A stretch of 37,396 bases of DNA from an uncultured Methanomicrobiales archaeon (GCA_903828975.1 CAIKOD010000116.1:1-37396); one strand, 5' to 3'. Positions 24,662 through 33,461 are shown, counted from the stretch's first letter. Notes: generated by a model from the letters alone, not told the origin. Program-made: numbers and translations.

Positions 24662-24699
24662 TTTTACTTATTTTCTGAAACGATACAGGATTGTTATGC

Positions 24700-25554
24700 A
24701 TGAAACTTGATGACCGGTGTGTTGACTGTCTTCTCTCGAGGGTGGCCCTTGAATGTAAGCTCTCGGCAGCAGGACCGGGCCTGACTGATGAGACTGTGCG
24801 TTCATGTGCAGAGCTCCTTTCAAAGATCCGTCATGATCCCGTGAGCCACCCGCAGATTGCGAGCGCGGTCCACCGGCATGCCTACGGGATGCTGGATAAT
24901 CCGGACCCGTTTAAGGAATTGAAGGAACAAAGCAACATCGAAGCATTGTCCGTCTGCAACCGCGTGCGACCGTCACTCCGGAGTTTTCGTGACCTTGTCC
25001 TTGCAAGCATTATCGGTAATACGTACGATTATGGTGTTAAAACCCACCAGGTAACAGAAAATTTCGATGAATTTTTTAACACCATGTTTTCAAAAGGCCT
25101 GACTATCGATGATACGGACAGGATCCTGCCGCTGATAAAACGGGTGGTCTATTTTACAGATAATTGTGGTGAAATCGTTTTCGACCGCCTGCTTCTGGAA
25201 TATCTCCATGCGAACGGGTCGGAGATTACCCTCGTGGTAAGGGACGCACCGATCTTAAACGACGCAACCATGAAAGAAGCCGGACAATTTGGTCTCAAAG
25301 ACGTTTCAGCCACCCTTACGACCACCGGGTGCGGGACTGAGCTTGGGGTACGGCTCGATCTCTGCCCGCCAGCCCTGAAGGAGGCACTTGGGCAGTGCAC
25401 ACTCATAATATCAAAGGGAATGGCAAATTACGAGTCGCTGTCACTTGAAAAGGACCTTCCCCCGGTCGCTTATCTCCTGTCTGTCAAGTGCGAACCCATT
25501 GCAGACGATATAGGTGTACCAAAAGGTTCCCTCGTCGCGAAACTCTGTACATAA
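24700..25554 (+). CDS. DUF89 / ARMT1-like damage-control phosphatase
   Basis: A 284-residue DUF89 protein, a metal-dependent phosphatase family proposed to remove damaged or surplus phosphometabolites. The N-terminus has CVDCL and a Cys-rich helix, typical of the archaeal subgroup. VYFTDNCGEIVFDRLLLEYL (about residues 150-169) gives the Asp-Asn metal site, LVVRDAPILNDAT the second, and LIISKGMANYESLS the third block. AGGA is nine bases before ATG 24700; a TTG at 24691 is less likely. Specific substrate unknown. It follows tRNA-Pro closely and ends before a T-rich stretch (25556-25563). Confidence 0.85.
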   Translation: MKLDDRCVDCLLSRVALECKLSAAGPGLTDETVRSCAELLSKIRHDPVSHPQIASAVHRHAYGMLDNPDPFKELKEQSNIEALSVCNRVRPSLRSFRDLVLASIIGNTYDYGVKTHQVTENFDEFFNTMFSKGLTIDDTDRILPLIKRVVYFTDNCGEIVFDRLLLEYLHANGSEITLVVRDAPILNDATMKEAGQFGLKDVSATLTTTGCGTELGVRLDLCPPALKEALGQCTLIISKGMANYESLSLEKDLPPVAYLLSVKCEPIADDIGVPKGSLVAKLCT

Positions 25555-25640
25555 TTCTTTTTTAATGGCTACTGGAACATACCGGAAAAATAGAATTAGT
25601 GGCTCTGTAAAAATCCTCTACCCGAATTTTACTGAATTAT

Positions 25641-26060
25641 GGCTCTGTTGACATGCTCTCAAATCCATCTTGTGGATTAGGGTATTCCCAGATTTACCCA
25701 CGCTCCCGGGGCTCCACCCCGCCGCTGTGGCGACCCCGTTTGGGATAGGGAATAATCTCTTTAATCTCTGAAATTTTCCTCCAATGCCCCAATTGAACTC
25801 TGCCAGTGAATAGGGGTGGTGCAGGGAGGGGGTGAAACCCCCTCCTGTATGAGCAGTCCTGTTAATTATTTTTATTACATGCAAGGGTTTCCCATGAAAA
25901 CAGACATGATACCACAAGGCCACAAGCATACCAGATGAAAATACCAGGGGAGATTTTCATATTAAATGCCTGAACTGCCACCAATATGAAGAGATTTTGA
26001 ATGTGGCATTTTCAATCGTTCGGGAGTGAACTTCCCGTTCATGTGTGTCTCAACAAAGCG
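25641..26060 (-). mobile_element. IS6-like non-autonomous element, copy F (long form, 420 bp)
   Basis: Both ends are clear: GGCTCTGTTGACATGC at 25641 and CTCAACAAAGC at 26048-26059. Orientation is opposite to copy A. It shares the CCCCGTTTGGGATAGGG block, a GGCTCCACCCCGCCGC arm, and the extra segment of copy E (about 25895-25968). No target duplication is seen, because the right side abuts the hairpin repeat at 26063. A second partial GGCTCTGT lies about 40 bp before the left end (near 25600). Confidence 0.74.
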
Positions 26061-26062
26061 TG

Positions 26063-26140
26063 CTATGAGCCCCCTGGCTCATAAATGGGGATGAAAAAGG
26101 TGGTCTTTCAGGTGGCTGCCTGGAGTTTTTCATAACAGCC
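26063..26140 (+). repeat. Hairpin-containing repeat next to copy F
   Basis: CTATGAGCC-CCCT-GGCTCATA forms an 8-bp stem at 26063-26083. It is followed by a shared segment with ATGAAAAAGGTGGT, TTTCAG, GGAGTTTTTCATA. A second copy lies at 29773-29850 next to element copy G. It may be a terminator or an RNA structure; it lies 3' of the convergent DUF89 and site-2 protease genes. Confidence 0.6.
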
Positions 26141-26287
26141 GAATTGATCAGTAATTCATCACATTTCGGGGTTCATCCCAGACGTGAGGCGAGATAAGAA
26201 CTATTCCAACATCCACTGCCAGGACAACGGATATGACGACGAGCGACCGGAATGGCTGTCCCATTTTACAGCCCTTCTGGTGACCCG

Positions 26288-27583
26288 TTAAATATGAAGG
26301 AGATACGGGAGTGCTACCAGTGACACCAGGATTACAAGCATGAAGGTACTGATGGAAGTTGCTACAAAGGTCGCGTATTTCTCAATTTTCCTTCCGTTAA
26401 ACAGCCTCTCCACGCCTTCTTTTAAGATGTACCCACCATCGAGCGGGACCATCGGGATTGCGTTGAAAATGCCCACATTGATGTTGATCCAGCCGCACCA
26501 GAAGAGCAGGTGCACGAGACCCCAGAAAACTCCGGGATATGGGACGGTATAATACCCGGTATCCGGCGTCTCAAAGGCAAGGACTCTCATGTACTGGCCT
26601 CCTGCCGACATGTCAAACGGTACGCTGATGAGACGGAGGAACCCGATCGGGGAGAACATGTTCCTGACGGTATCAATCACCTGTGCTCCGTCATAGTAGA
26701 AAACCCCCATAAAACCTGAGGGATGTGTCCCGAATTCTGCCGGCCAGGCGGTAAGATTGAGCGTGTAATCTTTGATACTTCTGTCTTTCTGGACCTGCAG
26801 CACGGCAGTATCACCGGGATGACTCGCGTTGAGGATCGCACTTACCTCGTCACGTGTTGCTACCGGGACACCGTTCACCGCCATAATCAGGGAGTCCTGC
26901 GGCAGTCCTGCATTATATGCCGAAAAGTTCTGGTACACACCATGAACCACCGGAGCATTGGTTGGTACTGCTGCCCCCATCACAAAAATAAGGAGGACGA
27001 AACAGATCGCACCGACGACAAGGTTATTCATAATGCCTGCACCGAACATTCTCATCTTTGGCATCCCTTTCGCCTTATCGAGTTCCTCCTCATCAGGTTC
27101 TACAAAAAAGCCGATCGGTATGACGGCAATGAGGGCTCCGATACCCCTTACCCTGATGTTTTCAACACGGCAGAGGATCCCGTGCCCGAATTCGTGGACT
27201 GCAATTGTCAGGACAAATGCAAACCAGACGGCAAAAGTCGAGGGGACATATTCATTGATCCCTGGCAGCAGGAGGATATTCTGGGGCTTGTATATCCCGG
27301 TTGGTTCAGGCTGGAGGAGGAGGGTGTATTGCAGGGCGAACAGGAGCAGGAATGTAATAAGGACTGATACCAGGACCACGATAATAACGCCGATTGAGCC
27401 ATAGATACGTAAAATCGGGCTGACACGGGTGAACCAATCAAAAAATGCAGTTTTATTGCTCTTTATTGCCATTATCGGGCCATAAAAAGTAATATGGTCC
27501 GGGAATAACTTTTTCGTATAGATAGCAAGAGCAATGGCTGCATAGATAGCGATCACCAAAACGAGGATCAGCAACCAGTTCAT
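26288..27583 (-). CDS. Site-2 protease, M50 family with PDZ domain
   Basis: A 431-residue membrane metalloprotease that cuts substrates within the membrane. TM segments lie at residues 1-25, about 62-88 and 115-135; the first catalytic motif HEFGH is in TIAVHEFGHGILCR. A PDZ-like domain (LPQDSLIMAVNGVPVATRDEV) follows at about 225-280, and the second motif NAIPMVPLDGGY (metal Asp) is in the C-terminal helices, followed by a last TM. The order HEFGH - PDZ - LDGG is that of the RseP/S2P group. In archaea the substrates are unknown; membrane-tethered regulators are likely. The gene is alone in its strand here; RNase HII lies 74 bp upstream. Confidence 0.93.
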   Translation of the reverse strand: MNWLLILVLVIAIYAAIALAIYTKKLFPDHITFYGPIMAIKSNKTAFFDWFTRVSPILRIYGSIGVIIVVLVSVLITFLLLFALQYTLLLQPEPTGIYKPQNILLLPGINEYVPSTFAVWFAFVLTIAVHEFGHGILCRVENIRVRGIGALIAVIPIGFFVEPDEEELDKAKGMPKMRMFGAGIMNNLVVGAICFVLLIFVMGAAVPTNAPVVHGVYQNFSAYNAGLPQDSLIMAVNGVPVATRDEVSAILNASHPGDTAVLQVQKDRSIKDYTLNLTAWPAEFGTHPSGFMGVFYYDGAQVIDTVRNMFSPIGFLRLISVPFDMSAGGQYMRVLAFETPDTGYYTVPYPGVFWGLVHLLFWCGWININVGIFNAIPMVPLDGGYILKEGVERLFNGRKIEKYATFVATSISTFMLVILVSLVALPYLLHI

Positions 27584-27657
27584 TCTATATCTATGGAATG
27601 GCGAGCTACATAATGGTGTGGAAACCGGGCCAACACAGGATTTTTCCCCGGGTATAA

Positions 27658-28362
27658 TCAGGAGAAATCCAGAATGCTCACCTGTTCACGCTCCGTGATC
27701 ATTTTCTCCACCGTTTTCCAGCTTGCCCTGGCAAATTCCGGCGGCTTTCCGGAACGTTGGATGACTGCTGACAGGAAATCGACAGTACGCTGGTCAGAAG
27801 GGTAACCGCTCCCGATATTGCCATATTTCGCTTTAAGCAGCTCAATTTCCCTGTCGCGCACTACTTTTGCCACGATGCTTGCGGCTGAAACGAGTGGGAA
27901 TAACTCGTCGGCATGGTGTTCGGCTACAATACGGCATTCACAACCCAGGAAATTCGACACCATATGTCCATGCCGCTCTGCTATTACGTCACATGCATCG
28001 ACATAAGCAAGGGTGGGGGAGAGGTCAGTAATCACTGCTGCATGCAGGCGGGCGAGCAGCACATTCAGGGTCATAGACTCTCTGGCTGTATCTATCTCCC
28101 CTGCGCTCACGACACGCAGTGCGGTGGAACATGTACTTGTGATCTCTTCGTAGAGACTGTCCCGTTTCTCCGGGGATAACTGCTTCGAGTCTTTGATGCC
28201 GATGCCAGGGAGTAGGTCCTCGTGATCAGAGCCCACTGCTGCTATGACCATCGGTCCGAGCACGGCTCCTTTACCTGCCTCGTCAACACCGCAGAACATT
28301 CGTACCAGTAGTACCGGGAGCATGATATTTGAATAATGGGATGAATTCCACTCCCCGTTCAT
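27658..28362 (-). CDS. rnhB: Ribonuclease HII
   Basis: About 234 residues of RNase HII, which cuts RNA in RNA-DNA hybrids and starts ribonucleotide excision. The catalytic set is visible: FCGVDEAGKGAVLGP (two acidic residues), LAYVDACD (Asp) and ADELFPLVSAASIVAKVVRD (Asp). GSGYPSD follows, the typical beta-hairpin. Start is uncertain: ATG 28362 has AGGA seven bases upstream, while the family usually begins near MFCGVDEAG (28299); ATG 28323 is also possible. The extra N-terminal 20 residues would be unusual. It is divergent from nothing nearby and lies between two minus-strand genes. Confidence 0.93.
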   Translation of the reverse strand: MNGEWNSSHYSNIMLPVLLVRMFCGVDEAGKGAVLGPMVIAAVGSDHEDLLPGIGIKDSKQLSPEKRDSLYEEITSTCSTALRVVSAGEIDTARESMTLNVLLARLHAAVITDLSPTLAYVDACDVIAERHGHMVSNFLGCECRIVAEHHADELFPLVSAASIVAKVVRDREIELLKAKYGNIGSGYPSDQRTVDFLSAVIQRSGKPPEFARASWKTVEKMITEREQVSILDFS

Positions 28363-28412
28363 CAGCCGATCCTGATGAACGAGAGTCAAAAAAAATGAAC
28401 TGGTCGATACTA

Positions 28413-28592
28413 TCAGATAAGTCCGAAGAAAATCATCCCTGTGGTAATGACCATTATGATTAGGATAACCACTGCAATTTTTGACTGGTTACCGGAGCTT
28501 ATCCCCGATGGGGTGACCTCATGCGCTTTTGCATGCTCTTCTTTAAGGTGAGATGTATTTTCTGATTTCTTTGGCGACTGGTGAGTTGTCAT
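28413..28592 (-). CDS. Small single-pass membrane protein
   Basis: A 59-residue protein: a polar, His/Lys/Glu-rich N-terminus (MTTHQSPKKSENTSHLKEEH) and a C-terminal TM segment (KIAVVILIIMVITTGMIFFG). The upstream part of the frame is untranslated-looking, and ATG 28592 follows a TATTAATATT-like box about 30 bases upstream, which suggests a leaderless transcript. No family is recognised; tail-anchored architecture. It lies 50 bp upstream of RNase HII in the same direction. Confidence 0.6.
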   Translation of the reverse strand: MTTHQSPKKSENTSHLKEEHAKAHEVTPSGISSGNQSKIAVVILIIMVITTGMIFFGLI

Positions 28593-28837
28593 TAGTACTA
28601 ATTTCGCAAGATCGAATATTAACCTGTTGAAAATGCCAGGCCTGATGTTCCGAACAACAGCAAGGGGATGTATAGGAAAACCTCCCTGATACCTGGTCAT
28701 CAGGAAATATGGTAGTAATCCGGGCAGATCCGGTTCTAATAGGCAGCAATTGTAGCTAATCTATCTGAACAATTCAGTCCGGCCTTGTCAGGAAAAAATG
28801 GGAAGTCTTCCAGACCTCCCGGTTCACTGGTTTATCC

Positions 28838-29299
28838 TCACAGTTTCAACGGGACCGTGGTCACGGTTGAGAATGGGATCTGCGGGGCAATTCCGAAGAA
28901 ATCCGGTGATGCTGTACCGCTAATCTTAAGGGTGATCTCTCCCCTGGCAAGTGCACCAACAACGGCACCCGGAATTGCAGTTGTTTTTATGCTCACCGGG
29001 ACCGTCACTTCATTTATTCCTGGTTTAATGCTGAAACTCCCTCGTTCACCATGTGAAATGAAGTTCCATTCATCCCCTTTCTGGTAATACACGTCAAAAA
29101 CTATGGATTTAAGGTTAATACCCATCGGGTTAGGATTGTTAATACTCAGCGTTACCAGAAGGTTCACACTGGAAAGGTCGGCGGATTCCAGTGCAACATT
29201 TTTAACCACAATTTCCGGGTCTTTTATGAGCATTCCACATCCGCTAAAGAGAAGTGCCGCAGCCATCAGCAAACAGAGGAGTGCCAGGTATCCTTGCAT
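28838..29299 (-). CDS. LEA14-like (WHy domain) lipoprotein
   Basis: A 153-residue exported lipoprotein. The signal peptide is MQGYLALLCLLMAAALLFSGC with lipobox FSGC near residue 21. The rest is a late-embryogenesis-abundant type 2 (WHy) beta-sandwich: VVKNVALESADLSSVNLLVTLSI, NNPNPMGINLKSIVFDVYY, GSFSIKPGINEVTVPVSIK, GEITLKISGTAS. The NPNP...I pattern is diagnostic of the family. It is anchored on the outside of the membrane. In archaea the role is unclear (stress or surface protein). Gene is alone; promoter probably within 29300-29360. Confidence 0.86.
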   Translation of the reverse strand: MQGYLALLCLLMAAALLFSGCGMLIKDPEIVVKNVALESADLSSVNLLVTLSINNPNPMGINLKSIVFDVYYQKGDEWNFISHGERGSFSIKPGINEVTVPVSIKTTAIPGAVVGALARGEITLKISGTASPDFFGIAPQIPFSTVTTVPLKL

Positions 29300-29526
29300 A
29301 TGCAGTAATGATCCGGCCTTCTATTTTTAGGTACGCCGCACTCCCAGGCTGGTTGAATGGCCACCTGTTCAGGGTCATCGTATGGATACCGAATTTCTCC
29401 CAAACCGGGAGCATTCATCGCATCAAACACTATGGATCCCCTTAATTCATCAGGGTTGTTATGCCAGGGGGAGTTATCCGTCCTGACATGAAAAAAGGGA
29501 AGAAAGGACTTTGTTGACCTCCGGCG

Positions 29527-29769
29527 TGTAAAAAAATAGAAGATGAAATAAGCAGACAGAAGGGGGTTTCACCCCCTCCCTGCCCCAAGCCCAATAAGAT
29601 ATTCATTGGAAGGGTTCAATTGGGCATTAGAAGAAAAATTCAGAGATTTGAAGATTATTCCTTGTCCCAAACGGGGTCGCCACAGCAGCGGGCCATGAGC
29701 CCCGGGAACGTAACGAATATTGGAATAACCTAAATCCGAAAGATAGATTTGAGAGGATATCAACAGAGC
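29527..29769 (+). mobile_element. IS6-like non-autonomous element, copy G (right part)
   Basis: Same orientation as copy A. The left inverted end is missing; similarity starts near 29527 and includes the AGGGGGTTTCACCCCCTCCC hairpin, the GTCCCAAACGGGGTCGCC block and a right end GATATCAACAGAGC at about 29756-29769. It directly abuts the hairpin repeat at 29773, as copy F does with its opposite end. Confidence 0.68.
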
Positions 29770-29772
29770 ATG

Positions 29773-29850
29773 CTATGAGCCTTTGGGCTCATAGATGATT
29801 ATGAAAAAGGTTGGTATTCAGATATTTGCCGGGAGTTTTTTATACCAATT
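29773..29850 (+). repeat. Hairpin-containing repeat next to copy G
   Basis: CTATGAGCC-TTTG-GGCTCATAG forms a perfect 9-bp stem (29773-29794). It is followed by ATTATGAAAAAGGTTGG, ATTCAG, GGGAGTTTTTTATA, in the same order as at 26063-26140. The stem is better kept than in the other copy. It lies 15-90 bp from the stop codon of the minus-strand membrane protein gene. Confidence 0.6.
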
Positions 29851-29865
29851 GAAAAAGGAATAGTA

Positions 29866-30645
29866 TTACCCCTTCCCAAGTTTCGCTTCCCTTTCTTCGA
29901 AGTATGTTCCAAGGTTGAGAAGTGTGTCGATATCCACATCAGCACTAGTACCCTGCTGGAATTCGAATGGGTTGTCCATGTCTTTGATCAGGAAGACGAG
30001 GGCAATCAACATCAGGCTGATAAACACGAAAATTACCGACCCCTCAAGATAGGGCTCATTTTTAATAAAGAGCATTACAAGGATCACTGCAGCAGTCGCG
30101 ATCTCAGCTATTGCATATGCTGCCGGGATAAAATCCGTCCTGGTAATAACATCGACTCGGTTGACCAGTTTATCGAGTGCACCGAGCTCGAATCTCAGTT
30201 TTGCAAGAGTCGGGGGCGCCACATTCAGTTTGCCAAGTACCCGGATATCATCGGTTACCATGTCCATTGCATGGTTGATTGCACGTGGGTTGAAGTTGTT
30301 TTCCATGAAGGACGCATTGATGGTGTTCAGGAGTGCCCGGATATGACTTCTCATCATTACCAGTGGTGTCTCGTCCTCGAGGGGAATGACGATAGAATCA
30401 TTATAAAGTGCCTTGAGTGCTGAAGCCATATCACCCGCAATTTTCTCGCTTTCTTTGAAATCGGTGAACGTACCGGTGAAAATTACTGCAATGGTGAATA
30501 TCGCACCCGTGATAAAAGCACCTACAATCGGGTTAATCGGTACCGTATCATACCCGAGTATATTGATCATTGTCCTCACCCCGAGGAGAATGAGGACAAT
30601 GGCCAGTGCCTTAAGTATAATACCCCATTTCTTCATCAAATCCAT
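29866..30645 (-). CDS. Membrane protein of unknown function, about four TM segments
   Basis: About 259 residues. TM segments: WGIILKALAIVLILLGVRTM (residues 5-25), NPIVGAFITGAIFTIAVIFTG (38-58), then a helical cytoplasmic part of about 110 residues (ALYNDSIVIPLEDETPLVMM, RALLNTINASFMENNFNPRA), and two more TM segments (YAIAEIATAAVILVMLFI and GSVIFVFISLMLIALVFLI) before a short tail. The layout resembles bestrophin-like/DUF4239 proteins, but I am not sure. ATG 30645 with an ATAAATAA box about 25 bases upstream suggests a leaderless transcript; TTG 30711 is less likely. Function unknown. Confidence 0.7.
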   Translation of the reverse strand: MDLMKKWGIILKALAIVLILLGVRTMINILGYDTVPINPIVGAFITGAIFTIAVIFTGTFTDFKESEKIAGDMASALKALYNDSIVIPLEDETPLVMMRSHIRALLNTINASFMENNFNPRAINHAMDMVTDDIRVLGKLNVAPPTLAKLRFELGALDKLVNRVDVITRTDFIPAAYAIAEIATAAVILVMLFIKNEPYLEGSVIFVFISLMLIALVFLIKDMDNPFEFQQGTSADVDIDTLLNLGTYFEEREAKLGKG

Positions 30646-30827
30646 GATTACTACTATGATGTTATTTATGTTAGGTGGTTTCGGTGGCCTGGAGAGAAAG
30701 GTAGTCACCAAAAGGAATGCCGACCGTTAAGCGTAGTGATGATGAAGCTTTCCGAATCGCCCAGAAACAGGAGAGAAGGGCGTAACCTGTATGTTGGACA
30801 CAACCCTCAAAAAACAGCTGGGAAAAA

Positions 30828-32024
30828 TTATGTTATAAGGTCTTTTAAGATCGCAAGCTCGAATATGAGTTTTGGGTCCCTCTTGATCAGCTCTTTTACC
30901 AGCTGGAGCGTGGAGAACTCTTTTAAGTTGATAGATGAGGCGGTCTGGATGATCGCGTTCATTTTTGCGTCCGTGAGGTTGATCATGTATTCCTTGATAT
31001 GGTAGTTCCTCTCGATAGTTTTGCCCATTTTTGATTGCCGCCACTGCATATCATACGGCATGAGCGCGTTTTTGCTGGTGTCACCCTTCTCGATCGCGTC
31101 AATTGCGACCTTTGCCGCAAGGTCGCCGGTGTACATTGCATTGTAGATCCCGCCTCCCGTGAGCGGGTCTACAACACGGGCTGCGTCACCCGCGATGATG
31201 AGTCCGTCTCCAACGGTACAGGCAAGCGGCCTGCAGACCGACACTCCCCCGACGATCCACTCGATGGTCTTTCCGTTGGGGAACTTTGAGGCCATGTACC
31301 TGTCAAGATAGTCCTTTGCCCGGTGACCGGTACCGCTTTTTAACCCGCTGATCCCGATACCGACATTTGCCGTGCGGTCGCCTTTCGGGAATACCCAGAG
31401 ATATCCCTGTGGGGCAACTTCATTCCCGAGGCAGAATACGGTGCAGTGTGGGTCGATATCGATATCAGTCACGATGTATTGCGCCGAAGACATGATCTCC
31501 CGGAGTGGCACGGTCGTGTCTATCCCGCACCATTTTGAGAATTTCGATTCCACACCATCAGCCGCGATAACGACATCAGCCGTTACATCGGTCTTTGTCC
31601 CGCAGAACTCCAGCGTTGCCCCGCGGACCTTTCCATCCTTGATGATCGGGGCACTTGCCCGTGTCTTGACTGCCACGTCTGAACCCGCTTCGGCGGCCTG
31701 CCAGACCAGTTCCCGGTCAAAGACTTTACGGTCGAGAACATACCCTACTTTTCCACCAGAACTCTGCGAGTCAAGTATCATGGTGGTGCCGTCAGGTGCA
31801 ACGAGTGCCGCACGCTGCATTTCGGCTGAGATAAAACAAGGGTCTGGTTTAACAAACTCTGCGAGGCTTTCCATCCCGATCCCCTCTGCACACCTGACCG
31901 GGGCACCAATTGCAGGCCGTTTCTCAACAATGCAGGCAGAAAGACCTGCCTTTGCTGCAGTCCTCGCGGCAATTGCTCCCGCCGGCCCTCCTCCTATCAT
32001 GAGGAGGTTGTAATGCTTCTTCAT
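30828..32024 (-). CDS. Geranylgeranyl reductase family protein (archaeal lipid saturation)
   Basis: About 398 residues of an FAD-dependent geranylgeranyl reductase, which saturates the isoprenoid chains of archaeal ether lipids. The FAD fold is [22 protein letters not shown] with GxGxxG-type GGGPAG near residue 10, followed by [11 protein letters not shown] (family motif with Cys), [14 protein letters not shown], and [20 protein letters not shown] (FAD-binding GD motif). The start is the ATG at 32024, overlapping the upstream ferredoxin stop (ATGA). Coupling to a ferredoxin fits the known ferredoxin dependence of the Methanosarcina enzyme. It acts at the membrane. Confidence 0.93.
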   Translation of the reverse strand: MKKHYNLLMIGGGPAGAIAARTAAKAGLSACIVEKRPAIGAPVRCAEGIGMESLAEFVKPDPCFISAEMQRAALVAPDGTTMILDSQSSGGKVGYVLDRKVFDRELVWQAAEAGSDVAVKTRASAPIIKDGKVRGATLEFCGTKTDVTADVVIAADGVESKFSKWCGIDTTVPLREIMSSAQYIVTDIDIDPHCTVFCLGNEVAPQGYLWVFPKGDRTANVGIGISGLKSGTGHRAKDYLDRYMASKFPNGKTIEWIVGGVSVCRPLACTVGDGLIIAGDAARVVDPLTGGGIYNAMYTGDLAAKVAIDAIEKGDTSKNALMPYDMQWRQSKMGKTIERNYHIKEYMINLTDAKMNAIIQTASSINLKEFSTLQLVKELIKRDPKLIFELAILKDLIT

Positions 32025-32194
32025 TCGCGTTCGACCTCCAGAGCCCCGACCGGACATGCCTTCGCACAGACACCGCAGTCCGTGCAACCCGGTCCCACTT
32101 CGAGGTACGCATCGATCAGTTCAAGCGCCCCCTCTTTACAGACCGATACGCAGCATCCACAGTAGCCACAAATATCCCGGTGAACCTTCAACAT
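32021..32194 (-). CDS. Small 2[4Fe-4S] ferredoxin coupled to the reductase
   Basis: A 57-residue ferredoxin: [11 protein letters not shown] and [12 protein letters not shown], two complete 4Fe-4S motifs. I start it at ATG 32194 ([12 protein letters not shown]), because the longer frame has no ferredoxin sequence upstream. Its stop overlaps the start of the geranylgeranyl reductase by four bases, so it is very likely the electron donor for lipid saturation. It has no separate signal. The next gene upstream is EndoQ, 88 bp away. Confidence 0.85.
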   Translation of the reverse strand: MLKVHRDICGYCGCCVSVCKEGALELIDAYLEVGPGCTDCGVCAKACPVGALEVERE

Positions 32195-32282
32195 CCTGAT
32201 CAGATTGTCCTGCAACTCCAATAATAGTAACTCAAAGATCAGTATAAGCTGAGACGGTCCGTCAGCAGAGGATGAATTTTTG

Positions 32283-33410
32283 TCACTCCGGAGGGAGCAG
32301 GGTGAATGTCCCGTACTGCCCGGCCCCACCAGGATGGAGGACGACCCTCTTCTGGCGGAGTGCATCGACGGCACCGGACACCTCCTTGTTAATGTCTGCG
32401 AGTTCCAGGATATCAGCGGTTGTCAGGACGTTGATCTCGTTCCCGAAAGCGGATAAGAGATCATTGTAGAGAGAAACGCATTTTTTCGTATGGGTCGACG
32501 AAGTATGGAGGGCCGACCTGATGATCTCGCCAAGGGGTATCATGTTAAGGTAGGGGGGCCTCGGTGAAGGAGGACAGTCCGACAGTTCTTTCGCCCGATC
32601 GGAAACACCTTTTTTTATCCGCCCCCTGTCGGCTGGGCATCTCCATCTGAGATTTTCAGCCTCACGGAGGGAATACTGTGTGAAGCACTTCGTGCACGCT
32701 GTCCGGTTATATTTTCCCACCTCAGGAAAAAACCCGATATTCATGACGATCCTGTTCTCCCGGACTGCCGATATCAGACCGGATGGTGTACGGGCAGGGA
32801 GATCAAAAACCGTAAATTCCCTGCCGCATTTTGCCGGATCCGGGCTGTGGGCATCGGAATTAGTGAGGAAAGGAACGTCTTTCAGGTCGCATATCCCTGC
32901 ACCGTAAGAGCTGTCGGCCGAAAGGCCCAGTTCCAGAAAATCGATCGTCTCAGGTCCGTAACAATCCCGAGTACGATTAAACGAGGCAAAGAGTGAGGTC
33001 CAGGGCGTGAATGCATGAGCAGGGCCGATCAGGCCGCCGAAACGGTGGACGTGTCCGGCAATAGTTGCACCATCCAGCCGGACATGGGGGCGTCCCCCGG
33101 AATTGATATCCCTGCTGAATGGTGCAAGGACCGAATTGAGTTCGGAAAAATCTGCAAAATCCTCCATGATGATGAGGTGGTGCACTCTTGCAAGGTCCTC
33201 TACCTCTGCTGTCGGCACGACCAGAACACGGGAGCCGATCCCGGAAAAATCTTCCCATGATGCACGCCATCCGGGGTGAAGGGCATCACCGCTCCCCAGC
33301 ACATCAATCCCTTTCATCTGGCAGGCCCTGATAAGAGCATCAGGTGTCATCATCTGGGAGCTGGCTATTGAGTAGCGTGAATGGATATGGAGGTCAGCGT
33401 AGGCTTGCAT
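32283..33410 (-). CDS. Endonuclease Q (EndoQ), PHP-domain DNA repair nuclease
   Basis: A 375-residue PHP-domain protein of the TIGR00375 group, whose Pyrococcus member is EndoQ, cutting 5' of hypoxanthine, uracil, xanthine or abasic sites. The PHP metal motifs are ADLHIHSRYSIA (HxH), LGSGDALHPGW (Asp/His), VPTAEVED, IGPAHAFTPW and FLTNSDAHSPDP. A zinc finger follows: CTKC then CPADRGRIKKGV around 250-275, with ELSDCPPSPRPPYLNMIPL. Typical full length is about 400. GGTGGAG lies eight bases before ATG 33410. It is upstream of the ferredoxin-reductase pair. Confidence 0.88.
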   Translation of the reverse strand: MQAYADLHIHSRYSIASSQMMTPDALIRACQMKGIDVLGSGDALHPGWRASWEDFSGIGSRVLVVPTAEVEDLARVHHLIIMEDFADFSELNSVLAPFSRDINSGGRPHVRLDGATIAGHVHRFGGLIGPAHAFTPWTSLFASFNRTRDCYGPETIDFLELGLSADSSYGAGICDLKDVPFLTNSDAHSPDPAKCGREFTVFDLPARTPSGLISAVRENRIVMNIGFFPEVGKYNRTACTKCFTQYSLREAENLRWRCPADRGRIKKGVSDRAKELSDCPPSPRPPYLNMIPLGEIIRSALHTSSTHTKKCVSLYNDLLSAFGNEINVLTTADILELADINKEVSGAVDALRQKRVVLHPGGAGQYGTFTLLPPE

Positions 33411-33461
33411 GGATATAACTCCACCTGGGAAATGTCTTCCAACAGAATTGGAGAGATTCAA

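Noticed and set aside
25641-26060. 8-bp target duplication around copy F
   Set aside because: Left flank TGAATTAT and right flank GTGCTATG do not match.
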